The notes under the pieces were generated by a model. That model was not told where the DNA came from, searched no databases, and saw only the letters and a program-made list of their open reading frames with translations. Positions 38,210 to 47,702 of a stretch of 64,000 nucleotides of DNA are shown here, piece after piece. The stretch spans positions 47,639 to 111,638 of the forward strand of contig CAZWYF010000007.1 in NCBI GenBank assembly GCA_964637835.1, written 5' to 3'. This DNA comes from Glo-17 sp964637835. Lineage in GTDB: Bacteria; Krumholzibacteriota; Krumholzibacteriia; LZORAL124-64-63. Within the stretch, counting starts at the first letter, position 1. The number at the start of each line of letters is the position of its first letter. The translations under genes were made by a program, and so were the position numbers.

Positions 38210-39606
38210 GCGACGCCCTGGTTCCCGACCTGGTCCCGCGCCCCTTGCCCGACCCCGCACCCGCTGCCGCCGGGCGCACGGTCTACCTCGAGACCTACGG
38301 CTGTCAGATGAACGTCTACGACAGCCAGGTGATCCTCGGCCTGCTCGCCGACGCCGGGCTCGTGCGCAGCGATGATCCCCTCGCCGCCGACGTGGTGCTC
38401 CTGAACACCTGCTCCGTTCGCGAGCATGCCGAGCACAAGGTGATCAGCCGCGTGGGCGAGCTGCGCCATGCTCGCGAGCAGGCCGGCCGCCCGGCGGCGG
38501 TGCTGGGCATCTGCGGCTGCATGGCCGAGCGCCTGCAGGCCGAGCTCACGCGACAGCGCCACCGCGTCGATCTGGTGGTGGGCGTGGATCGGTACGAGGA
38601 CCTGCCCGCCCTGGTGAGCGCCCAGCTGTCCCGCCGTGGGGAAGCCCGGCAGCCGACCCCGCCGGGCGAGGTGGCGGTGGGCCACGACCCGGACGTCCAC
38701 TACGTCGCGCCGCCGCTGCTGTACCCCACCCACGACTCCCACCTGGTGACCATCCACAAGGGGTGCGACTACCGCTGCACCTACTGCATCGTGCCCTCCA
38801 CCCGTGGGCCCCAGAGCGAGAAGGACCCGCAGGCCATCCAGGCGGAGGTCGACCGGATCGTCGCCACCGGCGGGCGCGAGGTCACCCTGCTGGGCCAGAA
38901 CGTCACCGCCTACCGCTGGCGAGACCAGCTGGACTTCGCGGGCCTCCTGCGGCAACTGGCCGCCACGCCGGGTCTGGAACGCATCCGTTTCCTCACCGGC
39001 CACCCTCGCGACATGCATCCGCACCTCATGGACACCATCGGCGCCGAGCCGAAGGTCTGCCCCTGGCTGCACGTGCCGGCGCAGAGCGGCAGCGACCGCG
39101 TCCTGCGGCGGATGAAGCGCCGCTACACCAGCGGCGAGTACCTGGAGATGGTCGCCCAGGCCCGCCGCGTCATCGCCGACGTCACGTTCAGTGGCGACTT
39201 CATCGTCGGCTTCCCCGGCGAGACCGAGGCGGACTTCCAGGCCACCCTGGACCTGCTGCGCGCCGTCCGCTTCGACACCATCTTCGCCTTCAAGTACAGC
39301 GAACGCCCCGGCGTGCCGGCCGCGCGCCTGGAGGACGACGTCCCGGTGGACGAGAAGAAGCGGCGCCTGGCCGAACTGCTCGCCGCCCAGGACGGGGTCT
39401 GGAACCACCTCGCCGCCGCCCAGGTGGGTGCGGAGTGGGATGCGGTGGTGGAGGAACCCGCTCGCCGGCCGGTAGGCCACTGGCGGCTGCGCACCGCCAA
39501 CAATCGCAAGGTGGTCGCGCGGCTCGCCGCGGCCGTGCCGGGGCAGGTCCGCCGGGTGCGGATCACCGGTCATCGGAACACCGCGTTCCTGGGCGAGGCG
39601 GTCTGA
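38206..39606 (+). CDS. miaB: tRNA i6A37 methylthiotransferase MiaB
   Basis: Adds the 2-methylthio group to i6A37 in UNN-decoding tRNAs; the i6A substrate is made by MiaA, encoded at 49531-50487. The 466 aa carry cluster cysteines Cys33 (ETYGCQMNVYDS), Cys69 (NTCSVRE) and Cys105 (GCMAER) and the radical-SAM Cys187, Cys191, Cys194 (KGCDYRCTYCIVP). GFPGETEADF and a C-terminal TRAM domain are present. The start overlaps the mtaB stop, so the two paralogous methylthiotransferases are translationally coupled. Confidence 0.96.
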   Translation: MSDALVPDLVPRPLPDPAPAAAGRTVYLETYGCQMNVYDSQVILGLLADAGLVRSDDPLAADVVLLNTCSVREHAEHKVISRVGELRHAREQAGRPAAVLGICGCMAERLQAELTRQRHRVDLVVGVDRYEDLPALVSAQLSRRGEARQPTPPGEVAVGHDPDVHYVAPPLLYPTHDSHLVTIHKGCDYRCTYCIVPSTRGPQSEKDPQAIQAEVDRIVATGGREVTLLGQNVTAYRWRDQLDFAGLLRQLAATPGLERIRFLTGHPRDMHPHLMDTIGAEPKVCPWLHVPAQSGSDRVLRRMKRRYTSGEYLEMVAQARRVIADVTFSGDFIVGFPGETEADFQATLDLLRAVRFDTIFAFKYSERPGVPAARLEDDVPVDEKKRRLAELLAAQDGVWNHLAAAQVGAEWDAVVEEPARRPVGHWRLRTANNRKVVARLAAAVPGQVRRVRITGHRNTAFLGEAV

Positions 39607-39627
39607 TCCCGGCCTGCCAACCCGGAC

Positions 39628-39656
39628 TTGGAGGCGCGCGGGACCTGCGCTACATT
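39628..39656 (+). promoter_or_regulatory. Promoter of lapA-lapB
   Basis: TTGGAG (39628-39633), 17-bp spacer, TACATT (39651-39656), 48 bp before the proposed lapA start. Confidence 0.55.
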
Positions 39657-39703
39657 GGCCACAGGTCCCGCCGCGAACGGACTCGAGCGAGGTGGTGCAC
39701 GCC

Positions 39704-40024
39704 GTGTGGGTGATCAAGCTGATCCTGTTCCTGGTCCTGTTGCTGGGGCTGGTCTACGTCTTCGCCACCAATGCTGATCAGACCGTGGACCTGACCCTGT
39801 TCACCCGCGAGTTCCTGGACCTGGAACTGTTCTGGGTGGTGTCCGCCAGCTTCGTCCTGGGCTTCCTGGCCGCGCTGGCGGGCATGGGCCTGCGCGAGTG
39901 GCGCCTGCGGCGCGAACTCGCCCGGCTGCGCAAGCAGCAGGTCGCCCGCGACCGTGAACTGGAGGACCTCCGCGCCCTGCCCCTGCAGGAACTGAGCGGA
40001 CAGTCCGCCGGGAAGGACCACTGA
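39704..40024 (+). CDS. lapA: LapA family membrane protein (DUF1049)
   Basis: Small inner-membrane protein with two hydrophobic segments (LILFLVLLLGLVYVFA and FWVVSASFVLGFLAALAG) and the NADQTVDLTLF linker typical of LapA. A charged coiled-coil tail (LRRELARLRKQQVARDRELE) ends the 106 aa. In E. coli LapA works with LapB to adjust lipopolysaccharide synthesis through FtsH and LpxC. GTG 39704 is chosen because GAGG lies 11 nt upstream; GTG 39692 and 39695 are in frame but too close to that site. Directly followed by lapB. Confidence 0.82.
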   Translation: MWVIKLILFLVLLLGLVYVFATNADQTVDLTLFTREFLDLELFWVVSASFVLGFLAALAGMGLREWRLRRELARLRKQQVARDRELEDLRALPLQELSGQSAGKDH

Positions 40025-40025
40025 G

Positions 40026-41279
40026 GTGTGGCAGGATCTCTGGCCCTGGCTCCTGGGCATCGCGGTGCTGCTCCTTGGCGGGGTGGCGGCCTGGCTCGCC
40101 CTGCGTCGTCCCCGCGCCGGGGCTCCCGAGGATCTCTACGCCCACGCGCTCGAGCAGTGGCTGGCCGGCGACCTGCCGGCGGCACGGGATCTCATGCGCG
40201 AGGTCGTCGCCCGCGAGCCCGGTCGTGCCGAGCCCTACCTGCACCTCGGCGTGCTGCTGCGCCTGACCGGCGATCCGGGCCGGGCCGCCGCCCTGCACCG
40301 CAGCCTGGCCGTCCGGCCGGACCTGCCGGCCGCCCGACGGGTCACCGTGGGGCTGGAACTGGCCTCCGACCTCGTGGAGCTCGGACGCCTGGAGGAGGCC
40401 GACACGGTCCTCGACCAGCTCGCCGGCAAGGTGGACCGCCAGCCGCGCTGGCACCGTCTGCGGTTCGCCGTGGCCGCCCGCCGGGGCGACATCCCCGCCG
40501 CCGCCGACGCCTTGCGCGCCGGCGAGAAGGCCTGCGAGCCGGAGGCTGCCCGCGAGCTGGCCGCCCTGCGTGCGGCCTGGCTGGTGGACGGAGCGCTCGA
40601 CGCCGTCCGCGCCGGCGAGCATGACCGCGCCCGCGACCTCCTCGGCCGCACCCGTGACCTGCCGGCGGCGGCCGGCCGGGCGCAGCTGGTGCGCGCGCTC
40701 CTCGCCGCTCACGATCGCGATCCCGACCAGGCGGTCAAGGCCGTGGCGGCCGGACTGGCGGAGCATCCGGCGGAGATGGCGCCGGCCCTGCCACTGCTGG
40801 AGGGCGCCCTGCTGGAGACCGGGCGTTTCACCCGGGTGATCCCCATCCTCGAGACCGCCTGCGCCGAGGCGGCGGCGCCGCCCGGGCTCTGGATGGCGCT
40901 GGCCCGCCTGTACGAGAAGCTCGATCGCCGGGAGGACGCCATCCGGCTGCTGGCCGGCAAGCGGGGCGACCCGCGGTTGACGCCGGATGCCGCGGCGCCG
41001 TACCTGCGCCTGCTCACCGCGGAGGCGCCCGGCGCGGCGTTCACGCGCGTCTGGAACCTGCTCAGCGGTCCTGACGCCCACGACGGCCATGTCTGCGCCG
41101 CCTGCGGCCGCCATGAGCCCGAGCTGCGCTGGTTCTGTCCCGACTGCCTGAGCGCCGACAGCTTCGTGCCCCATGGGAGCGCTCGCGAGGACGGGGCCCA
41201 CGGCGGGCACGGCCCATCACGCGTCTCGGCCGCCGATGCGCGTGCCGCGGCCACCCCCACGGGGCCGCCGCGGTACTAG
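40026..41279 (+). CDS. lapB: LapB-like TPR protein with rubredoxin-type zinc site
   Basis: Inner-membrane protein with an N-terminal anchor (WPWLLGIAVLLLGGVAAWLAL), about nine TPR-like helices pairs, and a C-terminal CxxC pair: Cys357/Cys360 and Cys371/Cys374 (CAACGRHEPELRWFCPDC). This layout is that of E. coli LapB/YciM, whose rubredoxin domain packs on the TPRs. LapB recruits LpxC to FtsH for degradation. The neighbouring lapA strengthens the call. The last 40 residues are low-complexity. GTG start 1 nt after the lapA stop. A generic TPR protein is the alternative. Confidence 0.83.
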   Translation: MWQDLWPWLLGIAVLLLGGVAAWLALRRPRAGAPEDLYAHALEQWLAGDLPAARDLMREVVAREPGRAEPYLHLGVLLRLTGDPGRAAALHRSLAVRPDLPAARRVTVGLELASDLVELGRLEEADTVLDQLAGKVDRQPRWHRLRFAVAARRGDIPAAADALRAGEKACEPEAARELAALRAAWLVDGALDAVRAGEHDRARDLLGRTRDLPAAAGRAQLVRALLAAHDRDPDQAVKAVAAGLAEHPAEMAPALPLLEGALLETGRFTRVIPILETACAEAAAPPGLWMALARLYEKLDRREDAIRLLAGKRGDPRLTPDAAAPYLRLLTAEAPGAAFTRVWNLLSGPDAHDGHVCAACGRHEPELRWFCPDCLSADSFVPHGSAREDGAHGGHGPSRVSAADARAAATPTGPPRY

Positions 41280-41315
41280 GGACACCAGATCCACCGACCG
41301 GGAGAGAGACCCGCC

Positions 41316-42362
41316 GTGCTTCGCCATCTGCCCCGACCGCGCCCGCTGCGGACCGTCATGGTCGTCCTGATCGTGGCCGGTCTGGCCGCGCTCGCGCCGG
41401 CGGCCCTGGAGCAGGTCCGCACGCTCTTCGCCGCCGGGCGCTACGAGGAGGCGCGGGAGGCCCTGGCGCAGGTATCGGAGGATGGCGCCCAGCGCCGGCA
41501 ATGGGGGCGGCTGCTGACCTCCGACCCGGAGCGTGCCTACGAGCTGGCGCTGGCCACCGTCCGTGACCGCGAGGCGCCACGCGAGCTGCGGATCCGGGCC
41601 AGCCTGGATGCCGCCGCGCTGTCGCTGGCGCGGCCCGCGCCCGAGGCCGCCTGGCAGGCGCTGCAGCCGCTGATGGCCCTGCCGGACCAGGACCTTCCCG
41701 GCGAGTTCTTCCTGCTCGCCGGCCGGACCCAGCATCTGGTCGACAATGCCCAGCGGGCGCGCGAGATGCTCGCCTCGGTCCGCCCCGACGACCCCGCCTT
41801 CGCCGCCGCCCGTGAACTCCTCGGCCGCATCGGCCTGCAGCAGGGCGATCGCGAGCTGGCCCTGCGGTACTTCGAGTCCGCGGGCCGGCACGTGGCCGAC
41901 GGCGCCCGACCCGACCTGCTCGCCGGGCAGTGGCAGGCCCTGCGCCTGATGGGCCGCGACGTGGAGGCGCGGGAGGTGGCCGCCGCCCTCGCGCGCGAGC
42001 ATCCGGCGAGCCTGGCCAACCTGGAGATCCGTGAGCACCTGCGTCGGGAACAGGAGGAGTTCACCGTCCTCGCCGACACCCTCGACACCCGCGCCCCCGA
42101 GACCCTGGACCAGCCGGGTGGCACGCGCTACACCATCCAGCTCGCCGCCTTCCGCGATCGCACCCTCGCCCTGCAGTTCGTGGCCCGCTGGCAGCCGGAG
42201 ATCCCCGATCTGCGGGTGGTCCAGGGCGCCGACGACCTCGGTCAGCTCATCTACCGCGTGCAGACGGGGGACTTCGTCTCGCCCGCCCAGGCCCGCAGCG
42301 AACTCAACCGGCTCGCCGGCCGCCATGGCCTGGAGGGGTTCGTCGCCGGCAGCGTCGACTGA
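41316..42362 (+). CDS. SPOR-domain protein with TPR-like repeats
   Basis: A 348-aa predicted envelope protein. An N-terminal hydrophobic stretch (TVMVVLIVAGLAALAPAAL) acts as signal or anchor. Helical TPR-like repeats follow (AAGRYEEAREALAQV..., GLQQGDRELALRYFESAG). The last 75 residues are a SPOR domain: YTIQLAAFRDRTLALQFVARW...LIYRVQTGDFVSPAQARSEL. SPOR domains bind glycan strands stripped of peptides at division sites, so a septal role is likely. GTG start with GGGAGAGAG upstream. The stop overlaps mutS (TGATG). Confidence 0.82.
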   Translation: MLRHLPRPRPLRTVMVVLIVAGLAALAPAALEQVRTLFAAGRYEEAREALAQVSEDGAQRRQWGRLLTSDPERAYELALATVRDREAPRELRIRASLDAAALSLARPAPEAAWQALQPLMALPDQDLPGEFFLLAGRTQHLVDNAQRAREMLASVRPDDPAFAAARELLGRIGLQQGDRELALRYFESAGRHVADGARPDLLAGQWQALRLMGRDVEAREVAAALAREHPASLANLEIREHLRREQEEFTVLADTLDTRAPETLDQPGGTRYTIQLAAFRDRTLALQFVARWQPEIPDLRVVQGADDLGQLIYRVQTGDFVSPAQARSELNRLAGRHGLEGFVAGSVD

Positions 42363-45094
42363 TGGCCCGCCCCGAGCAGCCGCGGGAGCCCACTGCCGGC
42401 GCCGCCACCGGGCCCGGCGGCGTGCGCCTGACACCCATGCTGGCCCAGTACCTGGAGATCAAGGCCGCGCACCCGGGCGCCCTGCTCCTCTACCGCATGG
42501 GCGACTTCTACGAGACCTTCTTCGAGGACGCCGAGGTGCTCGCCCGGGTGGCCGGGGTCACCCTCACCAGCCGCGACAAGGACAGCGACCACCCCGTGCC
42601 GCTGGCCGGGGTGCCCCACCATGCCCTGGATTCCTACCTGGCCAGGCTCATCGACGCTGGCCTGACGGTGGCCATCTGCGAGCAGACCGAGGATCCCGCC
42701 GCGGCGAAGGGCCTGGTCAGGCGCGAGGTGGTGGAGATCGTCAGTCCCGGCACCGCGACGGCGCCCGAACTGGTCCGCGGCGACAGCGGGCACTACTGCC
42801 TGGCCTACCTGCCCGCGCCGGCGGACGACGCCGCCAGCGCGGCGGGCTGGGCGCTCCTGGACGCCACCACTGGCGAGTTCCGCTGCGGCCAGGAGAGCGC
42901 GCGCCTGGCCGCCCTCTGCGAGCGCCACGCGGTGCGTGAGGTGATCGTCCGCGAGGACACCGCCGAGCGCGAGATGCGCGCCTGGCGGGCCGCGCTGCCG
43001 CAGGTGGTGATCAATCCGGTCACCGCCACCTGGTTCCACCCCTCCTTCGCCGAGCGCACCCTCTGCGACCACTTCGCCGTGGCCGGCCTGGGGGTCTTCG
43101 GCCTGGCCCAGGCCGACCGCCAGCGCGCCCTCGCCGCGGCGGGCGCGGTGCTCCGCTACCTGACCAGCCTGACGCTCCGCAAGCCCGCCCAGGTGACCAG
43201 CCTGCGCTTCGCCGCCCGCGGCGACCGGCTGGTCCTGGACGAGGAGACCCTGCGCAACCTGGAGGTCTTCCGCACCTTCCGCGGCGAGCGCGGGGAGGGC
43301 ACCCTGGTCCATCACGTCGATCGCACCGTCACGGCCGCCGGCCGCCGCTTGCTGGAGCAGCGCCTGGCCGAGCCCCTCACCGCCGTCGACGAGGTCGCCC
43401 GCTGGCACGACGGCATCTCCAGCCTGCGGACCGCCGACGGCTGGGGTGATCAGCTGCGCGCGGTCCTGCGCGAGGTGGGCGACCTCGAGCGGCTCGCCGC
43501 CCGCGCCGCCGCCGGCCGCCTCGGACCGCGGCAGCTCCGTCAGCTGGGCGCGGGCCTGGATGCCACCGAGCGCCTGCGTGCGGTGGCCAGCGCCGAGGGC
43601 CGCCGCGACCACCCCGTCTGCGACTGGGCGAACGCGCTGCCCGCCCTCGCACCGCTGGCCGCGCGCCTGCTGTCCGCCCTGCCCGACGAGCCGCCGGCCA
43701 CCACCCGCCAGGGCGCCTATCTGCGGGAGGGCCTGGACCCGGAACTGGACCGGCTGCACGCCATCGCCAGCGACACCAGGGGCTTCCTGGCCGGATTGCA
43801 GCAACGCGAGCGGGAGGCCACCGGCATCGGCTCGCTCAAGGTGGGCTTCAACAAGGTCTTCGGGTACTACTTCGACGTCACGAAGAAGCACCTGGACAAG
43901 GTGCCCGACCATTACGAGCAGAAGCAGACCCTGGTGGGCAGCGCCCGCTTCGTGACCGCGGAGCTGAAGGAGGCCGAGCGCACCATCCTCGACGCCGAGG
44001 ACCGCGCCGAGCGCCTGGCCGCGGAACTGTACGCCGGCCTGCTCGCCGCCGTCGGCGACCAGCTGGGCGACATCGCCCGCGCCGCCGCGCTGCTCGCGCG
44101 CATCGACCTGCTCTGCGCCTGGGCCCGGCTGGCCGCCGAGCGCGGCTACTGTCGTCCGGAGTGCGACACCAGCTGCGAGCTGGAGATCCGCGGCGGCCGC
44201 CATCCGGTGATCGAGCAGCTGCTGCCCGATCAGGAGTTCATCCCCAACGACACCGTCGTCGGGGCCGAGGATCGCCGCCTGCTGCTGCTCACCGGCCCGA
44301 ACATGGGCGGCAAGAGCACCTATCTGCGGCAGACGGCGCTCATCGTGCTGCTGGCCCAGGCCGGCAGCCACGTGCCGGCGCAGAGCGCGCGCCTCGGCCT
44401 GGCCGACCGCGTCTTCACCCGTGTGGGCGCCAGCGACAACCTCGCCCGCGGCGAGTCCACCTTCTACGTGGAGATGAGCGAGGCCGCGCACATCCTGCAC
44501 CAGATGAGCCGCCGCAGCCTGGTGATCCTCGACGAGATCGGCCGCGGCACCAGCACCTATGACGGCCTGTCGCTGGCCTGGGCCATCACCGAGTATCTGC
44601 TCGACCGCTCCGGCCCGCGGCCCCGGGCCATCTTCGCCACCCACTACCATGAACTCACCGAACTGGCGGACTCCTTGCCTGGTCTGGTCAACCTCCAGTT
44701 GCAGGTGCGGGAGTGGGAGGGCAGGATCGTCTTCCTGCACCAGGTGGCCGCCGGTCGCTCGGACAAGAGTTACGGCATCCACGTCGCCCGTCTGGCCGGG
44801 GTGCCCGAGCCGGTGCTGCGGCGGGCGGAGGGCATCCTGGAGTTCCTCAGCCGCAGCGACGCCCGCAGCGCCGCCGGCGCCGTGGCCGCCGCGGCGGGCG
44901 GCGCGGGCCTGGCCGCCGACGGCGACCCCGGTCCACCCTCGGCCGCGGCCGCCCAGCTGAGCCTCTTCCAGGACCAGGAGCGTGACGCGCTCGATGCCCT
45001 GCGCGGCCTGGACCTGGAGACCCTCTCGCCGGTGGACGCGTTCATGTGGCTGGTCCGCATCAAGCGTCAGCTCGACGGCCACCGGGAGGACTGA
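42362..45094 (+). CDS. mutS: DNA mismatch repair protein MutS
   Basis: Recognises mismatches and small loops and recruits MutL. The 910 aa contain the mismatch wedge RMGDFYETFF with Phe49 and Glu51 (E. coli Phe36/Glu38), the clamp and lever domains, and the ABC ATPase with TGPNMGGKSTYLRQ (Lys651), DEIGRGTSTYDG and the THYHEL switch. A Gly/Ala-rich linker leads to a C-terminal dimerisation helix pair (LSPVDAFMWLVRIKRQL). This is MutS1, not MutS2. The ATG overlaps the preceding stop. Confidence 0.98.
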   Translation: MARPEQPREPTAGAATGPGGVRLTPMLAQYLEIKAAHPGALLLYRMGDFYETFFEDAEVLARVAGVTLTSRDKDSDHPVPLAGVPHHALDSYLARLIDAGLTVAICEQTEDPAAAKGLVRREVVEIVSPGTATAPELVRGDSGHYCLAYLPAPADDAASAAGWALLDATTGEFRCGQESARLAALCERHAVREVIVREDTAEREMRAWRAALPQVVINPVTATWFHPSFAERTLCDHFAVAGLGVFGLAQADRQRALAAAGAVLRYLTSLTLRKPAQVTSLRFAARGDRLVLDEETLRNLEVFRTFRGERGEGTLVHHVDRTVTAAGRRLLEQRLAEPLTAVDEVARWHDGISSLRTADGWGDQLRAVLREVGDLERLAARAAAGRLGPRQLRQLGAGLDATERLRAVASAEGRRDHPVCDWANALPALAPLAARLLSALPDEPPATTRQGAYLREGLDPELDRLHAIASDTRGFLAGLQQREREATGIGSLKVGFNKVFGYYFDVTKKHLDKVPDHYEQKQTLVGSARFVTAELKEAERTILDAEDRAERLAAELYAGLLAAVGDQLGDIARAAALLARIDLLCAWARLAAERGYCRPECDTSCELEIRGGRHPVIEQLLPDQEFIPNDTVVGAEDRRLLLLTGPNMGGKSTYLRQTALIVLLAQAGSHVPAQSARLGLADRVFTRVGASDNLARGESTFYVEMSEAAHILHQMSRRSLVILDEIGRGTSTYDGLSLAWAITEYLLDRSGPRPRAIFATHYHELTELADSLPGLVNLQLQVREWEGRIVFLHQVAAGRSDKSYGIHVARLAGVPEPVLRRAEGILEFLSRSDARSAAGAVAAAAGGAGLAADGDPGPPSAAAAQLSLFQDQERDALDALRGLDLETLSPVDAFMWLVRIKRQLDGHRED

Positions 45095-45219
45095 GTCCGC
45101 GGCCCGGCGTCCATCCCGGTGGCCATCCCGGCGTCCGGGCGACGCTCTGGCGCTCAAGCCGGTCGGGGAGCGGCCGAACCTGAGGTCAGTATTTCTCGTC
45201 GTCTGGCAGGGCGGAGAGC

Positions 45220-47622
45220 ATGAACGAGCCCATCACCATCGTCCTGGGCGCCCCCGGCGAGGCGGAACTGCCGCTCCTCGCCGACCTCGGCGCGCGCCAG
45301 GACGTGGCGATCCTCGGCGTGGTGGATCCCACCGGCATGGCCCTCGGCAGTTCCATCGCCGAGATCATGGGTCTGCCCGTGGTGCGCGAGCTCACCGATC
45401 TGCCCGGCCTGAACGCATCCCTGCAACGCGACGACGCCCCGCGCCCCCTGCTGGTGCTGCCCGGCTCCGGTGGCGGGATGGCTGCCTCCCTCGCCGACGC
45501 CGGCCGCCGCCTCGGCCTGCTCCCCGTCCACGCCGACGACCTTCGCGCCCGCCTCTTCGGCCGCACGCCGCGCCCCCCGGCGCCGCCGCCAGCCCCCGCC
45601 CGCCCCGGCCTCGAGGAGATCGAGCGCGAGAGCGCCGCCCTGCAGGCGGCCATCGACGATCTCGAGGACGCCCTGGCCGGCGACACCATCCTGCGCCGCC
45701 TGCTCGATCTCTGCACCGGCGCCGTGGCGGCCAGCGGCGGCTCGATCATGCTCTTCGACGAGGCCAGTCGCGAGCTCTACATCGCCTACGCCGTGGGCCT
45801 CAGCGAGGGGACCCTGCACAGCACCCGCGTGGCCCTCGGCGAGGGGATCGCCGGACGCGTGGCGCGCACCCGCGAGGCGCAGCTCGTCACCGGGCAGCAG
45901 TCGTCGGCCAGCCGCCGCCGCGATCGGCCCGACATCGCCACGGCCGTGTGCACGCCGCTGGTGGCTGGCGACCGTCTGCTCGGCGTCCTGAACGTGTCCA
46001 CCCGCGCCGGCCAGACCGCCTTGACCGCCGCGGATCGCGACCTCCTCGGTGGCCTCGCCCTGCGACTCGGCCGCATCCTCGACGGGGTGCAGCAGCTGCA
46101 GCGCCAGCGGACCAGCCGGATGTTCGACCTCACCGAGCAGCAGCTCCGCCGCCTCGCCGGTGCGCATCACGAGCTGCCCGGGATGCTGGCCGCCTGGGCC
46201 GAGACCCTGGCGGTGACCGCCGAGTCCGCCCGCGTCACCCTGGCCGTGCCCTGCGAGGATGGCAGCCTGCTGGTGTGCGAGGGAGCGCCGGGGGAGACCG
46301 CGCGCCACTGGTACGAACCTTTGCACGATCCCGCGTGGGTCGAGGTGCTGAGCACCGCCACGCCTTTGGTCATGCGCGAGGATCCGGCGGATCCTGCCGG
46401 GACCGTCGACCGGCCGCCTCGCGAGTCCACCACCGCTCCGTCGCCCAGCGATCCGGCCGACCACGCGCCCGCGCCCACCGCCGACGACGGCGGCCCACTG
46501 ACCGTGTTCTATCTCCCGGTGGGTCGTGACCCCGTCCGTGCGGGCCTGGCCGTCCAGTTCGCCGCCGCTGGCAACGCCCATGCCTTCCATGCCCTGGCCG
46601 GGGAGGCCGTGTTCCTGCTCGAGCGATTGCTCACCGACCAGCTCGACCATCATCGCCGGGCCGATCGCACGGCGCGCCTGGAGGCCCTCTCGCAGACCAC
46701 CACCGCGCTCGCGGCCCACGAGGGGACGCCCGGCCAGTTCGCCGAGCAGCTCTGCGCCGCCGCCGTGGAGCTCACCGGCGCGCGATACTGCGTGGCCCTC
46801 GCCGACCTCGGCGACGACCAGCGCCCCCTCCGCCTCGCCGGCGGCAACGCCCCCGAGGACGCGCCCTGGCTCGGTGAACTGCCGCGGCTCGTCGATGCCG
46901 CGGGCGCCGACCGCTGGCGCATCACCACCCTGGAGACCGGGGGCGGTCCGCTGAGCGTGCTGGTGGCGGTGGCCACCGCCGGCGCGCCCGTGCCCGCCCT
47001 GGTCCTGGTGGGCAAGCAGCGCATCCATCATCTCGACGGTCGCGTCTTCACGTCCCTGGACGCGGAACTGGTGGAACCGCTGGCCGGCCTGCTGCCCCGT
47101 GCGGTGACGCCCGTTGCGACGGAGGAGCCGGGGATGGCCAGCTTCTCCATGCTGCCCATCGCCGCGGACATCGACACCGCTCGCCGCGGCGGTCTGCGGG
47201 ATCGCGACCAGGACGGCGAGGAGCGTCTCCTGGACGACCTCACCCGGGAGCTCGACCGCTGCGACCGCTACCACAACGTCTGCGGGCTGGTGCTCCTGCG
47301 CCTGGACCTGCCGCCGGAGCAGGCGAGCGCGGTCCTGCTCCCGGCCGCCCGGGTCCTGGCCCGCGAGCTGCGCACCAGCGACCGGCTCTACTGCCTGCCC
47401 ACCGCGGAGCTGGCCGTGGTGGTCCCGGAGGACGTCCGGCAGCTCGACCGCCTGCAGGAGCGGCTGGTGGCCGGCTTGCAAGACCAGTGCGAGGAGCCCG
47501 TCCCCTCGATCACCGCCGCCCGCGTGGCCTACCCCGCGGCCAAGGGACCGGCCGAGGCGCTCCTGCAGCGCGTCCGCGACCGCCTGGCACCCGCCGATCC
47601 GGGGTCCGCCGCGGCCCGTTGA
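45220..47622 (+). CDS. GAF-domain protein with degenerate GGDEF-like C terminus
   Basis: An 800-aa cytosolic protein I cannot name. Residues 1-110 look like a Rossmann-type nucleotide-binding domain (ITIVLGAPGEAELPLLADL...ILGVVDPTG). A short coiled coil is followed by a GAF domain (about 145-290: RLLDLCTGAVAASGGSIMLFDE...GVLNVS), a second GAF-like region (about 480-600) and a C-terminal GGDEF-like fold (about 675-790), where RYGGDEF is replaced by RLYCLPTAELAVVVPE, so diguanylate cyclase activity is unlikely. It lies between mutS and mutL, and the mutL promoter overlaps its end. GGAG precedes the ATG. A signalling or sensory role is inferred. Confidence 0.7.
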   Translation: MNEPITIVLGAPGEAELPLLADLGARQDVAILGVVDPTGMALGSSIAEIMGLPVVRELTDLPGLNASLQRDDAPRPLLVLPGSGGGMAASLADAGRRLGLLPVHADDLRARLFGRTPRPPAPPPAPARPGLEEIERESAALQAAIDDLEDALAGDTILRRLLDLCTGAVAASGGSIMLFDEASRELYIAYAVGLSEGTLHSTRVALGEGIAGRVARTREAQLVTGQQSSASRRRDRPDIATAVCTPLVAGDRLLGVLNVSTRAGQTALTAADRDLLGGLALRLGRILDGVQQLQRQRTSRMFDLTEQQLRRLAGAHHELPGMLAAWAETLAVTAESARVTLAVPCEDGSLLVCEGAPGETARHWYEPLHDPAWVEVLSTATPLVMREDPADPAGTVDRPPRESTTAPSPSDPADHAPAPTADDGGPLTVFYLPVGRDPVRAGLAVQFAAAGNAHAFHALAGEAVFLLERLLTDQLDHHRRADRTARLEALSQTTTALAAHEGTPGQFAEQLCAAAVELTGARYCVALADLGDDQRPLRLAGGNAPEDAPWLGELPRLVDAAGADRWRITTLETGGGPLSVLVAVATAGAPVPALVLVGKQRIHHLDGRVFTSLDAELVEPLAGLLPRAVTPVATEEPGMASFSMLPIAADIDTARRGGLRDRDQDGEERLLDDLTRELDRCDRYHNVCGLVLLRLDLPPEQASAVLLPAARVLARELRTSDRLYCLPTAELAVVVPEDVRQLDRLQERLVAGLQDQCEEPVPSITAARVAYPAAKGPAEALLQRVRDRLAPADPGSAAAR

Positions 47623-47647
47623 CGCACCGCGGGGCGCGCCCTATCCT
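47619..47647 (+). promoter_or_regulatory. Promoter of mutL-miaA
   Basis: TTGACG (47619-47624), overlapping the TGA stop of the GAF gene, 17-bp spacer, TATCCT (47642-47647). The leader to the mutL ATG is about 50 nt. Confidence 0.65.
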
Positions 47648-47702
47648 ACAGGGCCGACCATCACCGCGGAGCGGCCGCGACGCCCCAGCCCCGAGCGTGT
47701 CC

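Noticed and set aside
45095..45219. Promoter before the GAF protein gene
   Set aside because: A TATTTC box at 45190 exists, but no acceptable -35 lies 16-18 bp upstream.
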